From NCBI RefSeq assembly GCF_023845585.1, contig NZ_JAMQHS010000004.1:1-64000 (forward strand): a stretch of 64,000 nt of DNA, given 5' to 3'. Position 1 is the stretch's first letter; every line of letters begins with the position of its first letter. This stretch comes from Clostridium sp. CMCC3677 (GTDB lineage: Bacteria > Bacillota > Clostridia > Clostridiales > Clostridiaceae). Both the position numbers and the translations under genes were made by a program. This document shows, one piece after another, positions 30,307-40,289 of the stretch. The notes under the pieces were generated by a model. It had not been told where the DNA came from. It ran no database searches and saw only the letters and a list, made by a program, of their open reading frames with translations.

Positions 30307-30882
30307 CTATTGTCTTATTCCTAATATTGAATTTATAAATCCACGAATTTGTTTAATTTTTTCTTCCATAGAAATGTCTTTGCATGACAAAACACCTATT
30401 TGTCCATACATAATAAAATTAGTCATTATTTCAACATTTTCAATATGAATTTCTCTTTTTTCACATAACTTTTTAAACTCTTTACATAAACTTGGAATTA
30501 AATATTTTGCAATTTTTATAATAAGCTGCTCATGCAATATTTCATTACCAGTCTTATGATAAAAATAATGATATTTGCTGTTATTTTCTTGAATTAGCAT
30601 TAATTTAGCCATATCGTCCATACGTTCTATTAATGTTTTTTTATCATCACAAATAACCTTTAAAAATTTTTCTCCACATTCTTCAACATACTTATCCATT
30701 GCGGTTTCGAAAAGTTCTTGTTTTGATTTAAAGTAACGATAACATAACCCTGGTACCACATTCATTTCCTTTGCTATGTCAGCCATAGAAGTTGATTCAT
30801 ATCCTTTTTTATAAAATAATCTCATTGCTGTATCTAATATTTCCTGTTTGCGAACTTCAGGCTCCTTTGAAATTCGTACCAT
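30307..30882 (-). CDS. TetR/AcrR-family regulator of the MATE exporter
   Basis: 191 residues. The N-terminal helix-turn-helix is KQEILDTAMRLFYKKGYEST followed by SMADIAKEMNVVPGLCYRYF and KSKQELFETAMDKYV. The C-terminal ligand domain is variable. The gene is immediately upstream of the MATE exporter, and both have near-identical 27-bp palindromes in front, so it most likely represses itself and the exporter until a substrate binds. RBS AAAGGAGG precedes ATG. Confidence 0.9.
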   Translation of the reverse strand: MVRISKEPEVRKQEILDTAMRLFYKKGYESTSMADIAKEMNVVPGLCYRYFKSKQELFETAMDKYVEECGEKFLKVICDDKKTLIERMDDMAKLMLIQENNSKYHYFYHKTGNEILHEQLIIKIAKYLIPSLCKEFKKLCEKREIHIENVEIMTNFIMYGQIGVLSCKDISMEEKIKQIRGFINSILGIRQ

Positions 30883-30929
30883 ATTTAAAAGCCTCCTTTC
30901 ATCATTCTAAACATAATATATCACTTGAA

Positions 30930-30956
30930 TGAATAAAAGTCAATGAATTGTATTCA
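30930..30956. promoter_or_regulatory. TetR operator, autoregulatory copy
   Basis: TGAAT, AAA, AGTCAATGAAT, TGT, ATTCA, 48 bp upstream of the TetR start codon. It equals the MATE-side site except that AAA and TGT are exchanged. Confidence 0.7.
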
Positions 30957-30986
30957 TTTACTTTTATAACTCTTGCTATAGTTATT

Positions 30987-31397
30987 TTAATTTTTTCTCT
31001 CTTTAATAATTAAAACCCAAACAAAAATAGCCAAAATTCCAGAAAGAAAGAGTATAAAATCTTCTGATACACCAAACATAAAAATTTTAGGCAATCCTGT
31101 TAACGCCCAAAATATTAATAGTATTAATATTTTATAATCTACTTTGGTAGAAAAAGAAACTAATAATGTAATTGAATATACTACAAGCGGGCAAGGCATA
31201 AGCCATGTCGTTATTGCAGGATACGCATGTCCCAATATAATACTAATTAATGGATAGGATAAAAATAGAATATATAAAATGAATACTAATATATTAAACC
31301 TTTTATTTCTTTCAAAAATTATATTGTCTTTAAATATGTCAATAAAAAACAATAATGCAATACTGCCAAATAAAGTAGCTGTTAAATATTTGTTTAA
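30987..31397 (-). pseudogene. 5'-truncated membrane protein (DUF6064-like)
   Basis: The longest frame gives 121 residues from a TTG, but protein-like text continues upstream in frame (LNKYLTATLFGSIALL) to the hydrolase stop codon, with no ATG or RBS. The body (PLISIILGHAYPAITTWLMP, CPLVVYSITLL, GVSEDFILFLSGILA) resembles the second half of DUF6064 six-span membrane proteins, as far as I recall that family. The first three spans appear deleted, leaving the rest fused behind the hydrolase gene. If translated from TTG it would be a three- or four-span fragment. Confidence 0.45.
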
Positions 31398-31424
31398 CTC
31401 ATTAGACCCATCACACCTCCAAAC

Positions 31425-32591
31425 TTAATTTATTTTAGATATATTGTCTATCCAATTTACTATACTCTCTAGAACCAATTTAGTGTTACCAACATTACAA
31501 TGTCTTTCTGCAAATTGCTTTTCATTAAATAATTTAAAAGTTAATGATTTTACATTTGTTAAAGCATCTATTTCTTTTTTATAAAATTCTTTAGGAATAA
31601 AATGATCTTTAGAAGCACCAATCAATAGAAAATCTTGTTTAATCAAAGGAGCTATATTATATATTTGAAAATTCATTGATTTAGCAAAATAATCATAAGG
31701 TGTATTAACTCCAAAATTATATATACCATGCTTAATTCCCCATTCGGCCATAGGGTCTTTTTTCATTTGTTTTTCCATCAATTTATTAATCATAAATTTT
31801 TGTTTTAATTTGAACAATACCCTTACAATTCTTTGAACTGTTTTAGTACGGGTTGAGATTAATATATCAAAAAAACTAGGAAATATACTCCATGCTACAA
31901 CTTTTGTAATTCTTTTTTCAAATGCAGCAGCCCTGGGAGCTAATATTCCACCTAAAGAAATACCTATCACTGTAACATCATTTAAGTTGTAATAATCTAG
32001 AACACATTTCACAGGTTCCTCCCATTTGTGGGTAAATGGAATATTATATTTTCTTAACACTTCTCCTTGTCCTGGTCCTTCAAAAGCATAAACCGCATGC
32101 CCTTTTCCTCTTAAATATAATACTGTAGATTTAAATTCTTCAATATAAGAATCATTTCCACCAAATATAACAATTGCACCCTTTGATTCTTTTTCAGGTA
32201 ACGATACCCATACTGGTAAATATCCATTGTCATATTTAATTTTTTCTCTTTTAATTATTCCTTCCTTTATAAAAATATTTGAATTCAAATCATAAAATAA
32301 CTTTTTTGCTTTCTCATAAACTTTAATTTTATCTGAATTTTCGTGGAACATGAAAAACTCTGCCATACGATAATATGCTATTGCCTGTTCTATACGCTTT
32401 TCATTTAAAGCTTTATCTCCAAGCTTTAACATTTCTCTTTCCCAATCTTTAGGTGTTTTTATTAAATAGCTTATAGACTTAATTTCTTCAGCATCTCCAT
32501 TACTCCACAATATTGTTCTATTTAACTGATAGTTAAAATTAGGTTCACTATTCAAATTATATGTACCTACTTTAAAATTGTTATTATACAT
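31425..32591 (-). CDS. Alpha/beta hydrolase
   Basis: About 388 residues. An N-terminal helical region of about 110 residues (AEEIKSISYLIKTPKDWERE, AIAYYRMAEFF) precedes an alpha/beta hydrolase fold with VSLPEKESKGAIVIFGGNDS, FEGPGQGEVLR, the nucleophile elbow VIGISLGGILAPRAAA, an acid in GASKDHFIP and a histidine in ERHCNVG. That order (Ser, Asp, His) supports a functional esterase/acyl-hydrolase. The ATG at 32591 is preferred to an upstream in-frame ATG at 32639 because of the GGGAAG upstream. It follows a TetR gene (72 bp gap), which probably controls it. Substrate unknown. Confidence 0.8.
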   Translation of the reverse strand: MYNNNFKVGTYNLNSEPNFNYQLNRTILWSNGDAEEIKSISYLIKTPKDWEREMLKLGDKALNEKRIEQAIAYYRMAEFFMFHENSDKIKVYEKAKKLFYDLNSNIFIKEGIIKREKIKYDNGYLPVWVSLPEKESKGAIVIFGGNDSYIEEFKSTVLYLRGKGHAVYAFEGPGQGEVLRKYNIPFTHKWEEPVKCVLDYYNLNDVTVIGISLGGILAPRAAAFEKRITKVVAWSIFPSFFDILISTRTKTVQRIVRVLFKLKQKFMINKLMEKQMKKDPMAEWGIKHGIYNFGVNTPYDYFAKSMNFQIYNIAPLIKQDFLLIGASKDHFIPKEFYKKEIDALTNVKSLTFKLFNEKQFAERHCNVGNTKLVLESIVNWIDNISKIN

Positions 32592-32663
32592 AAACTCAAT
32601 CACTTCCCATATCTTGTTTAATAAAGAACATATGGTCATTATTACTTTATTTAAAAATGTTGA

Positions 32664-33245
32664 CTATTTATTAATCAACATTTCTGAACCTTTTATATGA
32701 TATTTAATTAATTTATTAAAATTATCATAAATCTCTCTATTATCCTTTTTATTTCTTAGTATCTCTAATATACCTTCTATTAAATTAAAAGCAATTACAT
32801 GAGCTATAAAGCATTCTTTAGCAATATTTTCGGAAAATCCTTCTGCAAAATGCCTTTCTAACATATTAATAATTTTTGATTTTATATCTTCATACTTTGT
32901 ACCTTTTGAGCAATCCATAATAAGAAGTAATTCTTCTCTGTGTTCCGATGAAATTTTAAATAGTTTCTGAACCATCATTTCAATAAATTCATTGCTACCA
33001 AATTTCTCATAGAATTTATGATTTACAAAAAATTCAGTCATATTTATCAAATCATTTGCCATAGCATCAGTAATATAATAAAAAATCTCCTCTTTTGTGG
33101 CAAAATAATTATAAACATTGCTTTTACTTACATTTGCTTCCTTTGCAATCATATTCATTGAAGTTTTCTCAAATCCATATTCACTAAAAAGTTTTTTAGC
33201 CCCATAAGTTATATTGTTTTTAACCTCTTCTTTTAATATTTGCAT
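32664..33245 (-). CDS. TetR/AcrR-family regulator
   Basis: 193 residues. Helix-turn-helix at residues 8-55: YGAKKLFSEYGFEKTSMNMI, AKEANVSKSNVYNYFATKEE. The rest is a helical ligand domain. It precedes the alpha/beta hydrolase on the same strand, suggesting a substrate-induced hydrolase cassette. RBS AGGTGG precedes ATG at 33245. No palindrome comparable to the MATE operators is obvious upstream. Confidence 0.88.
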   Translation of the reverse strand: MQILKEEVKNNITYGAKKLFSEYGFEKTSMNMIAKEANVSKSNVYNYFATKEEIFYYITDAMANDLINMTEFFVNHKFYEKFGSNEFIEMMVQKLFKISSEHREELLLIMDCSKGTKYEDIKSKIINMLERHFAEGFSENIAKECFIAHVIAFNLIEGILEILRNKKDNREIYDNFNKLIKYHIKGSEMLINK

Positions 33246-33296
33246 AAACGACCACCTATTCTTTTATAATAATATTATATTATTATATTCGTCAAG

Positions 33297-33432
33297 TTAC
33301 AATACCTCTTCCACAACAATTCCACTCTTATAAACATCCTTTAGAACAGGATCTATTGTTACATATCCATCTACCTTTTTTATAGAAACTTCATAAACAG
33401 TACCTCTTTTCCTCAATTTTAAAATCTAACAT
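33297..33432 (-). pseudogene. Frameshifted mini-gene
   Basis: ATG at 33432 opens LDFKIEEK; after a run of four A the frame is wrong, while RGTVYEVSIKKVDGYVTID then PVLKDVYKSGIVVEEVL and a stop continue in another frame. Removing one A restores a 44-residue protein. The family is unknown. The bases upstream of its start are a repeat also found upstream of the small gene at 45786, so it belongs to the same kind of accessory unit. Confidence 0.35.
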
Positions 33433-33451
33433 TTCTAATATATTTTTATTT

Positions 33452-33545
33452 TATCCTATTCATTCAATCTAAACATCCTATTATAAATGTTTTCTCACAG
33501 AATCCTTGCTACTAAAAGGTGCACGTCCTCAAAATAAAAATGCCC
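33452..33545. repeat. Intergenic repeat, copy 1 of 2
   Basis: About 90 bp similar to 45826-45918. Shared blocks: CTATTCATT, AATCTAAACATC, TTTTCTCACA, AAAAG followed by TGCAC, and a closing AAATGC. Both copies lie upstream of the start codon of a small minus-strand gene, so they may be a conserved leader/promoter carried with that gene family. The rest of 33546-33704 shows no gene. Confidence 0.55.
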
Positions 33546-33704
33546 CCTAATAAAATTTCACTAATGGTGTGCACAAATACTTAAAATTCAAAACAAGTGG
33601 CTAAAATTACCCATTTATTTTGAAAATTTTCTTAGTTTTTCTAAGTTGATTTTTATTGTACTCAATTATAATTTTTATAATACAAGAAATTTACGAGAAA
33701 AATT

Positions 33705-33746
33705 AAAAAGTATGACTTCAATAAAATATGGAAGTCATACTTTTAC
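33705..33746 (-). terminator. Terminator after the flavin oxidoreductase
   Basis: Minus strand AAAAGTATGACTTC, a loop of about 11 nt, GAAGTCATACTTTTT. It sits 47 bp after the stop codon of the 666-residue reductase. Confidence 0.8.
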
Positions 33747-33792
33747 TTTACACTATTAAATTTAAGAATCTCTATTAAAATTAAATTATTCC

Positions 33793-35793
33793 TTAAATGT
33801 TTCTTGCTACTTCATATGCATCCCATATAGCATACATTATATTTTGAACTTTGTTTGCATCACCAATCATTCTAACATTACTGTGTAAGAATTTAATTTT
33901 ATTATATAGTGAATTTTCTGAATTATATCCTATTGCAACAATTGCTGAATCAGCTTTAACTATTTCTTGAGATTCTTTGTTTTCAATTATAAATCCTTCC
34001 TCTGTTGCTTTTATTATTTTAGAGCCACATCTTACATTAATCTTATTAAATGATACTAACTCTTTTAACATATCATGATTTGCGTGGCATAAAGGTCCAC
34101 CAACTTGTAATATATCATCCATCATTTCAACAATAGTTACATCTTTCCCCATTTCCTTTAACCATAAAGCTGTTTCACAACCTACTAGTCCACCACCAAT
34201 TACTATAGTCGAGTTTCCAACATCTTTTTTCTTAAGTAATACTTCTTCTGCAGTATAAACATTTTCTGTTCCTTCAATACTTAATCTTCTAGGAGTAGAG
34301 CCTGTAGCTAGTATAATTGTATCTACATCAGTTTCTTTAATCATTTCTTCTGTAACAGTTGTATTATATCTTATCTTAACTCCAAGTTTTTTCAATTGTA
34401 ATTCATACCATTGAATAAGTGCTATATCGTCTTCTTTAAAACTTGGAGCTCCTGCTGCTACTAGATTTCCACCTAATCTATCACACTTTTCAAATATTTC
34501 TACCTCATGCCCTCTTATTGCAGCTACCCTTGCAGCTTCACATCCTGCAACTCCGCCTCCAATAACAAGTACTTTTTTCTTTTCATCAGCTTTTCTAAGT
34601 TCTAGTTCTTTTTCTCTACAGCATGCTGGATTAACTGCACATGTTATATTAGCAAAATTCTGTAATCTTCCCATACAACCTTCTTGACAAGATAAACATG
34701 GACGAACATTCTTATAATCACCTGCTAATATTTTATTAGGAATTTCAGCATCTGCAAGTAATGGTCTTGCAAGTCCAATCATATCTGTCTTTCCTGATAA
34801 TATAGCATCACTTGCTAATTCTGGATCTTCCATTCTTCCTGCTGTAATTATTGGAACATCTACTGCATTTTTAAGAATTTCATTATATGGTAAGTATAAT
34901 CCCTTTTTTTGATACATTGGGGGATGACTCCAATACCATGAATCATATGATCCAACATCTCCATTTAAAGCATCATATCCTGCATCTACTAATATTTTAG
35001 CGGCTTCTATTCCTTCTGGAACATCTCTTCCCATTTCTTCGAATTCTTCACCTGGTAAACCACCTTTACACCAGTCTTTTATGAAACTCTTAATACTATA
35101 TCTTAAAGATACTGGATAATCCTCTCCACATCTTTTCTTTATTTCTTGAACTATTTCACAAGCAAAACGTAATCTATTTTCTAAGCTTCCACCATATTCG
35201 TCAGTTCTATTATTAAAGAATGAAATTGCAAACTGATCAAGTAAATATCCTTCATGAACAGCATGTATTTCTATACCATCAAAACCTGCTTTTTTAGCTA
35301 TTTCTGCTGATTCTCCAAACTTTCTAACATATTCCTTTACTTCTTCAGTTGTAAGTTCACGGCATACTACATCTTTTAAAAATCTATGTGGAATTGCAGA
35401 TGGTCCAACTGCTGTTTTTCCAACAATTGAAGGAATACTTACACGTCCAAATCCAGCTGATAACTGCAAAAATATTTTTGATCCATAAGCATGAACACGT
35501 TCAGTCATACTCTTTCCTGTTGTTATAAAGTTAAGAGGATTTAAAGTTGGACATGGCATAGATGGTAATGCACATTTTTCAATGTCATTTTCAACCATAG
35601 TAACACCTGTCATTATTAAACCTGTACCACCTTTAGCACGTTCAACATAAAACTCTTCACCTTTTTCATTAAAGCTTCCATCAGCATTACATAATCCACC
35701 TGGTCCCATTGGTGCTAAAACAAATCTATTTTTTATTTCTAAACCACCTATTTTTATTGGTTCAAATAAAACTTTGTGTTTTTCTTTTATCAT
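33793..35793 (-). CDS. Old-yellow-enzyme-type NADH:flavin oxidoreductase / 2,4-dienoyl-CoA reductase-like
   Basis: 666 residues, three parts. Residues 1-350: FMN TIM barrel (KNRFVLAPMGPGG, FDGIEIHAVHEGYLLDQF, GIEAAKILVDAGYDALNGD). About 365-395: 4Fe-4S cysteines CLSCQEGCMGRL and CAVNPAC. 400-666: FAD/NAD domain (VLVIGGGVAGCEAARVAAIR, IILATGSTPR, STIVIGGGLVGCETALWL). This is the layout of FadH and the BaiCD/BaiH enoate reductases. It reduces an alpha,beta-unsaturated acyl-CoA or acid; the substrate is unknown. Behind its start is a TTGGTnnnACCTA box shared with the lactate operon. A MerR gene lies upstream on the same strand. Confidence 0.9.
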   Translation of the reverse strand: MIKEKHKVLFEPIKIGGLEIKNRFVLAPMGPGGLCNADGSFNEKGEEFYVERAKGGTGLIMTGVTMVENDIEKCALPSMPCPTLNPLNFITTGKSMTERVHAYGSKIFLQLSAGFGRVSIPSIVGKTAVGPSAIPHRFLKDVVCRELTTEEVKEYVRKFGESAEIAKKAGFDGIEIHAVHEGYLLDQFAISFFNNRTDEYGGSLENRLRFACEIVQEIKKRCGEDYPVSLRYSIKSFIKDWCKGGLPGEEFEEMGRDVPEGIEAAKILVDAGYDALNGDVGSYDSWYWSHPPMYQKKGLYLPYNEILKNAVDVPIITAGRMEDPELASDAILSGKTDMIGLARPLLADAEIPNKILAGDYKNVRPCLSCQEGCMGRLQNFANITCAVNPACCREKELELRKADEKKKVLVIGGGVAGCEAARVAAIRGHEVEIFEKCDRLGGNLVAAGAPSFKEDDIALIQWYELQLKKLGVKIRYNTTVTEEMIKETDVDTIILATGSTPRRLSIEGTENVYTAEEVLLKKKDVGNSTIVIGGGLVGCETALWLKEMGKDVTIVEMMDDILQVGGPLCHANHDMLKELVSFNKINVRCGSKIIKATEEGFIIENKESQEIVKADSAIVAIGYNSENSLYNKIKFLHSNVRMIGDANKVQNIMYAIWDAYEVARNI

Positions 35794-35827
35794 AAGACAT
35801 CCCTCTTTCTCTAAAATAATTTTATAG

Positions 35828-35840
35828 TTGGTAATACCTA
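35828..35840. promoter_or_regulatory. GntR/LldR-like operator half-palindrome
   Basis: TTGGTAATACCTA, 34 bp before the flavin reductase start codon. It is nearly the same as TTGGTCCTACCTA before etfB (44012-44024, reverse strand) and TTGGTATCACCAT before lctP (41882-41894). Confidence 0.45.
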
Positions 35841-35911
35841 CCTCTAAAAATCATTATAGAGCATAAAGGAACTTTAACTTCAATAGTTATTGTGACAAAT
35901 TTATCAAATAT

Positions 35912-36709
35912 TTATTTTATAGGTATCCATATTTCTATATATGTGCGTAATTTAGCTGGTTTCTCAACATCCACAAGAAGAATTTTTCCAACTGTATCTC
36001 CTATGATTTCAAATCCTCTAGACTTAGCATACTCTTCTGCTCTTTTAAAAGTTACTTCAGGATTTTTTGTTAATTCATCATCAACAATTTGAATTGTATG
36101 AAGACATGAAGTAGCTTTTAAACTTTTTTTATGCAAATCCAAAGAAATATTAAACTTTTCTATATGATTATCTAAAATCATATATCCAAAATTGCATGTA
36201 TTATTATCTCTATGCTTAATCACACCTAGCTGAACTATGGGCATTGCTTTAACACACTGTTGAACTATCTTTTGAGCTTGTCTATTTCTAGATATCCACC
36301 CGCATTCATCATCATACAACATTAATATTTCTGGAGATTTAACAAATTCATATTTATCAAGAAGTTCATTAATAAGACGTATGCTTTTCAAATTTTCTTC
36401 TATTGAATCTGCAAGTTCTTTATAATACCTACTTTTTTCTTCAGCTTTTCTTTTATATTCTTCAATTCTATTCTTAGTAGATAAATAGCTGCTCTCTTCC
36501 CCACTAAACTGCTTAACAATAGCCTTCATAGGCATTTCCATATTTTTATACTTTGTATACGATAACAAGCGAAATACATCAACTACATTATAATATCTCC
36601 ATCCATTTTTCTCTTTATTTGCCTTAATTAAATTTTCTTTTTCAAAAAAATGAATTGCACTTGTTGTTATTCCTAATATATTTGATAAATCTTTAACACT
36701 ATATTTCAT
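35912..36709 (-). CDS. MerR-family regulator with GyrI-like effector domain
   Basis: About 265 residues. The N-terminal MerR helix-turn-helix is YSVKDLSNILGITTSAIHFF followed by KENLIKANKEKNGWRYYNVV; a coiled-coil spans about residues 80-120 (NRIEEYKRKAEEKSRYYKEL). The C-terminal half (about 130-265, ending AKLRTYIEIWIPIK) is like the GyrI/BltR multidrug-sensing fold. The ATG at 36715 lies in the RBS; the ATG at 36709 is 6 nt after GGAGG. A palindrome CTAAAG-TCT-CTTTAG at 36726-36740 may be its own operator. It likely responds to a small organic molecule and controls the neighbouring flavin reductase. Confidence 0.82.
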   Translation of the reverse strand: MKYSVKDLSNILGITTSAIHFFEKENLIKANKEKNGWRYYNVVDVFRLLSYTKYKNMEMPMKAIVKQFSGEESSYLSTKNRIEEYKRKAEEKSRYYKELADSIEENLKSIRLINELLDKYEFVKSPEILMLYDDECGWISRNRQAQKIVQQCVKAMPIVQLGVIKHRDNNTCNFGYMILDNHIEKFNISLDLHKKSLKATSCLHTIQIVDDELTKNPEVTFKRAEEYAKSRGFEIIGDTVGKILLVDVEKPAKLRTYIEIWIPIK

Positions 36710-36725
36710 TTCCATCCTCCAAAAC

Positions 36726-36740
36726 CTAAAGTCTCTTTAG
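36726..36740. promoter_or_regulatory. Candidate MerR operator
   Basis: A perfect 6-bp inverted repeat CTAAAG-TCT-CTTTAG, 16 bp upstream of the MerR start codon. The position suits autoregulation; no experimental match is known to me. The spacer to 36971 is otherwise featureless. Confidence 0.35.
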
Positions 36741-36971
36741 CCTTTATTTGAAATTAATATATATGTTTTATGAATTAACTAAATACATTCTTTACTTTTT
36801 GTATTTAAAATTCTGAATATTTTCCAAACATTCTATATCATTTAAAAAATAGCATATTTCTTAAACTATTTCTAGTCTTCACCATTTTTTATCTTTGTTA
36901 TTGTAGATTTTGTAATCTAAAATAGCCTTAATTAAGTTTAAAATTAACTTAGTTAAAGCTATTTAAATAAT

Positions 36972-37240
<269 letters not shown>

Positions 37241-37290
37241 TTATAAATTCTTAAAGAATAAAAAAGCACTCCATCCAATTAAAGACATAA

Positions 37291-37333
37291 AAAATAACAA
37301 GTTCCCTATAATATATAGTTGAACTTGTTATTT
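37291..37333 (-). terminator. Terminator of the lactate operon
   Basis: Minus strand AATAACAAGTTC, loop, GAACTTGTTATTTTTT, 60 bp after the acyl-CoA dehydrogenase stop codon. Confidence 0.85.
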
Positions 37334-37393
37334 TCATAGTTTATTTAAATGTGTTTAACTAAAGAGCAAATTTATTAGTTCTTAAAATGTGGC

Positions 37394-38533
37394 TTATCTA
37401 AGCATCCATCCTGAAATTACCATCATTTGAACTTCTGATGTTCCTTCATAGATTTCTGTTATCTTAGCATCACGCATCATTCTTTCAATTGGATAATCAC
37501 TTGAATATCCATAGCCACCAAATAATTGCAGGCAACGATTTGTTACATTAGTAGCATTTCTAGAAGCAACCAATTTTGCCATAGCAGCTAAATGTGTATA
37601 TTTTACATGATCATCTTTTGCACATGCTGCTTGATATACTAAAAGTTTTGCAGCTTCTGTACTTGCACGCATTTGTGCAAGTTCAAATTGAGTATTTTGG
37701 AATTGTGAAATTGATTTTCCAAATTGAACACGCTCTTTAACATATTTTACTGTTTCTTCTATTGCACCTTCTGCAATACCAAGAGCTTGTGCTGCAATAC
37801 CAATACGTCCTCCATCAAGAGTCGCCATTGCAATTCCGAATCCTTTACCTTCTTCTCCTAAAAGATTTTCCTTTGGAACTATGCAGTTATCAAAGAATAA
37901 TTCACATGTAGAAGATGCACGAATTCCCATCTTTAATTCATGAGTTCCAACAGAAAAACCTGGGAAATCTTTTTCAACGATAAATGCTGAAATACCCTTT
38001 GTTCCCTTGCTCTTATCTGTCATAGCAAAAACAATATATATATCTGCATATCCTGCATTTGTAATGAAAATCTTGCTTCCATTTAATACATAATGGTCTC
38101 CTTCAAGTACTGCTGTTGTCTTTTGCATAGAGGCATCAGTTCCAGCAACAGGTTCTGTTAATCCAAATGCACCTAATTTTTCACCTGAAGCAAGTGGTTT
38201 TAAATATTTTACTTTTTGCTCTTCTGTACCAAAAGTATGAATTGGAGTTGCGCAAAGACTTGTATGTGCTGAAACAATAACACCTGTTGTCGCGCAACAT
38301 TTAGATAATTCTTCTACACATTGTATATAACTTAATGTGTCCATTCCAGCTCCGCCGTATTCTTCAGAAAATGGAATTCCAAGTAAGCCCATTTCAGCCA
38401 TTTTTGCTACATTCTCTTCTGGAAAACGCATGCTTTCATCAATTTCTTTTGCGATTGGTTTTACCTCATTTTCTGCAAACTCGCGATACATTTCTTGTAA
38501 TTGTTCATGGGTTTCATCTTGTCTAAAATTCAT
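37394..38533 (-). CDS. Acyl-CoA dehydrogenase, butyryl-CoA dehydrogenase-like
   Basis: 379 residues, standard ACAD length. Signature 1 [20 protein letters not shown] and signature 2 [20 protein letters not shown] are present, with the catalytic glutamate in the [12 protein letters not shown] segment. It follows the lactate dehydrogenase gene lctD and shares the operon with etfA/etfB. In clostridia such an enzyme with Etf reduces crotonyl-CoA with NADH while driving ferredoxin reduction. Here it may supply the electron sink for lactate oxidation. RBS AGGAGA precedes ATG. Confidence 0.92.
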   Translation of the reverse strand: MNFRQDETHEQLQEMYREFAENEVKPIAKEIDESMRFPEENVAKMAEMGLLGIPFSEEYGGAGMDTLSYIQCVEELSKCCATTGVIVSAHTSLCATPIHTFGTEEQKVKYLKPLASGEKLGAFGLTEPVAGTDASMQKTTAVLEGDHYVLNGSKIFITNAGYADIYIVFAMTDKSKGTKGISAFIVEKDFPGFSVGTHELKMGIRASSTCELFFDNCIVPKENLLGEEGKGFGIAMATLDGGRIGIAAQALGIAEGAIEETVKYVKERVQFGKSISQFQNTQFELAQMRASTEAAKLLVYQAACAKDDHVKYTHLAAMAKLVASRNATNVTNRCLQLFGGYGYSSDYPIERMMRDAKITEIYEGTSEVQMMVISGWMLR

Positions 38534-38705
38534 ATTAATCTCCTGCCTTCCTTTTTTCCTTTTTATAATTTGTTGGATATCAATTGTTTTTTCTTAATTC
38601 CTTTTCTTGTTTTGTGGAACATCTTTTCCTTTTTACTTTTTGTAGGATACGCTTATTTTTCTTTTTTTTACTTTTATGAGATATTTATATATATAAACTT
38701 TTTTA

Positions 38706-40142
38706 TTATGAACTTAAACCTTCTATTTGGCTACATACTTTACCTGGATTCATAATGGAATTTGGATCAAAGACTTTTTTAATGCCTTTCATTAATTCCA
38801 TATTTACTTCTCCAATGCTATCTCTTAAATAGCTAACCTTTCCACTACCAATTCCATGTTCTCCTGAAACAAGGCCTCCACATTTTATTGCTTCCTCGTA
38901 AATAATCTTAAAGAATTTATCAACTCTTGTTTTAAACTCTCCTTCTTCTAAATCATTACTGCATTGGTATATGTGAAGATTTCCATCTCCTGCATGTCCA
39001 AAGCTTTTAATAGTTATTCCACACTCTTCACCAGTTTTATTTACAAATGCAAGATAAGAAGCAATTTTATTTACTGGAACTACAACATCACATTCATCTA
39101 ATAATTTTGTTTCTGCCATAATAGCTTCAAGGAAACTAGAACGTGCAGCCCACGCATCCTTAATTTTTGCTGGTGTATCAGCTACAAGCACATCAATTGC
39201 TCCTGCTTCTAATACTATTTCACTAGCTTGTTCTATAAGATTATTTAACTCATCTTCATTACCGGCATCAACAGTTACAAGTAAATAAGCATTTGCAGTT
39301 ACTCCATCAATTACTTGTGGGAATACGCTTTTTCCAATATATCTTTCACTAGATAAAACGATTTCTCTTTCCATAAATTCTATAGCTTGCGGATTCATGT
39401 GTTCCATTTTAAATTTAGGAACAGTAGCAATACAATCATCTAAATTTTCAAAAGGTATAATTAAACTTGCAACTACCTTTGGTGCTGGCATGATTTTAAG
39501 TGTAAGTTCAGTAATAACTCCAAGAGTACCTTCTGAACCAATCATTAAATTCAAAAGACTATAACCTGAACTTGTTTTCGATACTGTAGCTCCAAAGTCT
39601 GTTACTTCACCGGTTGGAAGTACAACCTTCATGGCACGTACATAATCACGTGTTGCACCGTATTTTACAGCTCTCATTCCCCCAGCATTAGTTGCAACAT
39701 TTCCACCTAGGCAAGCGAATTTTTCACCTGGGTCTGGAGCATATAATAATCCTTTTTTTAAACAATCCTCTGCAAGATCGTTTAATAAAACACCAGCCTC
39801 TACACGTACAATAAAATTCTCTAAGTCATAAGAAAGTATTTTATTCATCTTTGTAATATCAATTAAAACTCCTCCGAGTAATGGAACTGCTCCACCTACA
39901 AGCCCAGTTCCTGCCCCTCTTGGAGTTACTGGTATTTTATTTTCATTACATATTTTTACTACCTTTGAAACTTCTTCAGTAGAATGTGCCATAAATACAA
40001 CTTGTGGAGCTGCTTTTCCATAGATAGGCATTTCATCGTGACTATAATCTTCATTTATATCTTCACCTGTTAAAATATGCCCTGGAGCTGCCTCCTGTAA
40101 TTTCATGATTAATTCTTCTGTTAATTGATTATACTCAGCCAT
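38706..40142 (-). CDS. lctD: FAD-linked lactate dehydrogenase (GlcD/LctD type)
   Basis: About 478 residues, a VAO-type flavoprotein like glycolate oxidase GlcD. FAD-binding blocks are VTPRGAGTGLVGGAVPLLGG and GEKFACLGGNVATNAGGM; the C-terminal FAD-oxidase domain has SFGHAGDGNLHIYQ, and SGEHGIGSGKVSYL lies close to the end. In Acetobacterium woodii the LctD-EtfAB complex oxidises lactate with NAD+ by electron confurcation using reduced ferredoxin. The gene content here (etfB, etfA, lactate permease, lctD) fits the same process. The ATG at 40142 is chosen over the one at 40151, which overlaps the RBS GAAAGGAA. Confidence 0.9.
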   Translation of the reverse strand: MAEYNQLTEELIMKLQEAAPGHILTGEDINEDYSHDEMPIYGKAAPQVVFMAHSTEEVSKVVKICNENKIPVTPRGAGTGLVGGAVPLLGGVLIDITKMNKILSYDLENFIVRVEAGVLLNDLAEDCLKKGLLYAPDPGEKFACLGGNVATNAGGMRAVKYGATRDYVRAMKVVLPTGEVTDFGATVSKTSSGYSLLNLMIGSEGTLGVITELTLKIMPAPKVVASLIIPFENLDDCIATVPKFKMEHMNPQAIEFMEREIVLSSERYIGKSVFPQVIDGVTANAYLLVTVDAGNEDELNNLIEQASEIVLEAGAIDVLVADTPAKIKDAWAARSSFLEAIMAETKLLDECDVVVPVNKIASYLAFVNKTGEECGITIKSFGHAGDGNLHIYQCSNDLEEGEFKTRVDKFFKIIYEEAIKCGGLVSGEHGIGSGKVSYLRDSIGEVNMELMKGIKKVFDPNSIMNPGKVCSQIEGLSS

Positions 40143-40289
40143 AATAATCATTTCCTTTCTAATTTATTTAGTGCCAAATTTAAATTATTTCCTAAAATTT
40201 TACCTGAGATCTTTCATCCCTTATATTTTTATACTACTTATTTCTTATCTTTTATCTCTAAATACTACTTATATCTTACTTATTATCTC

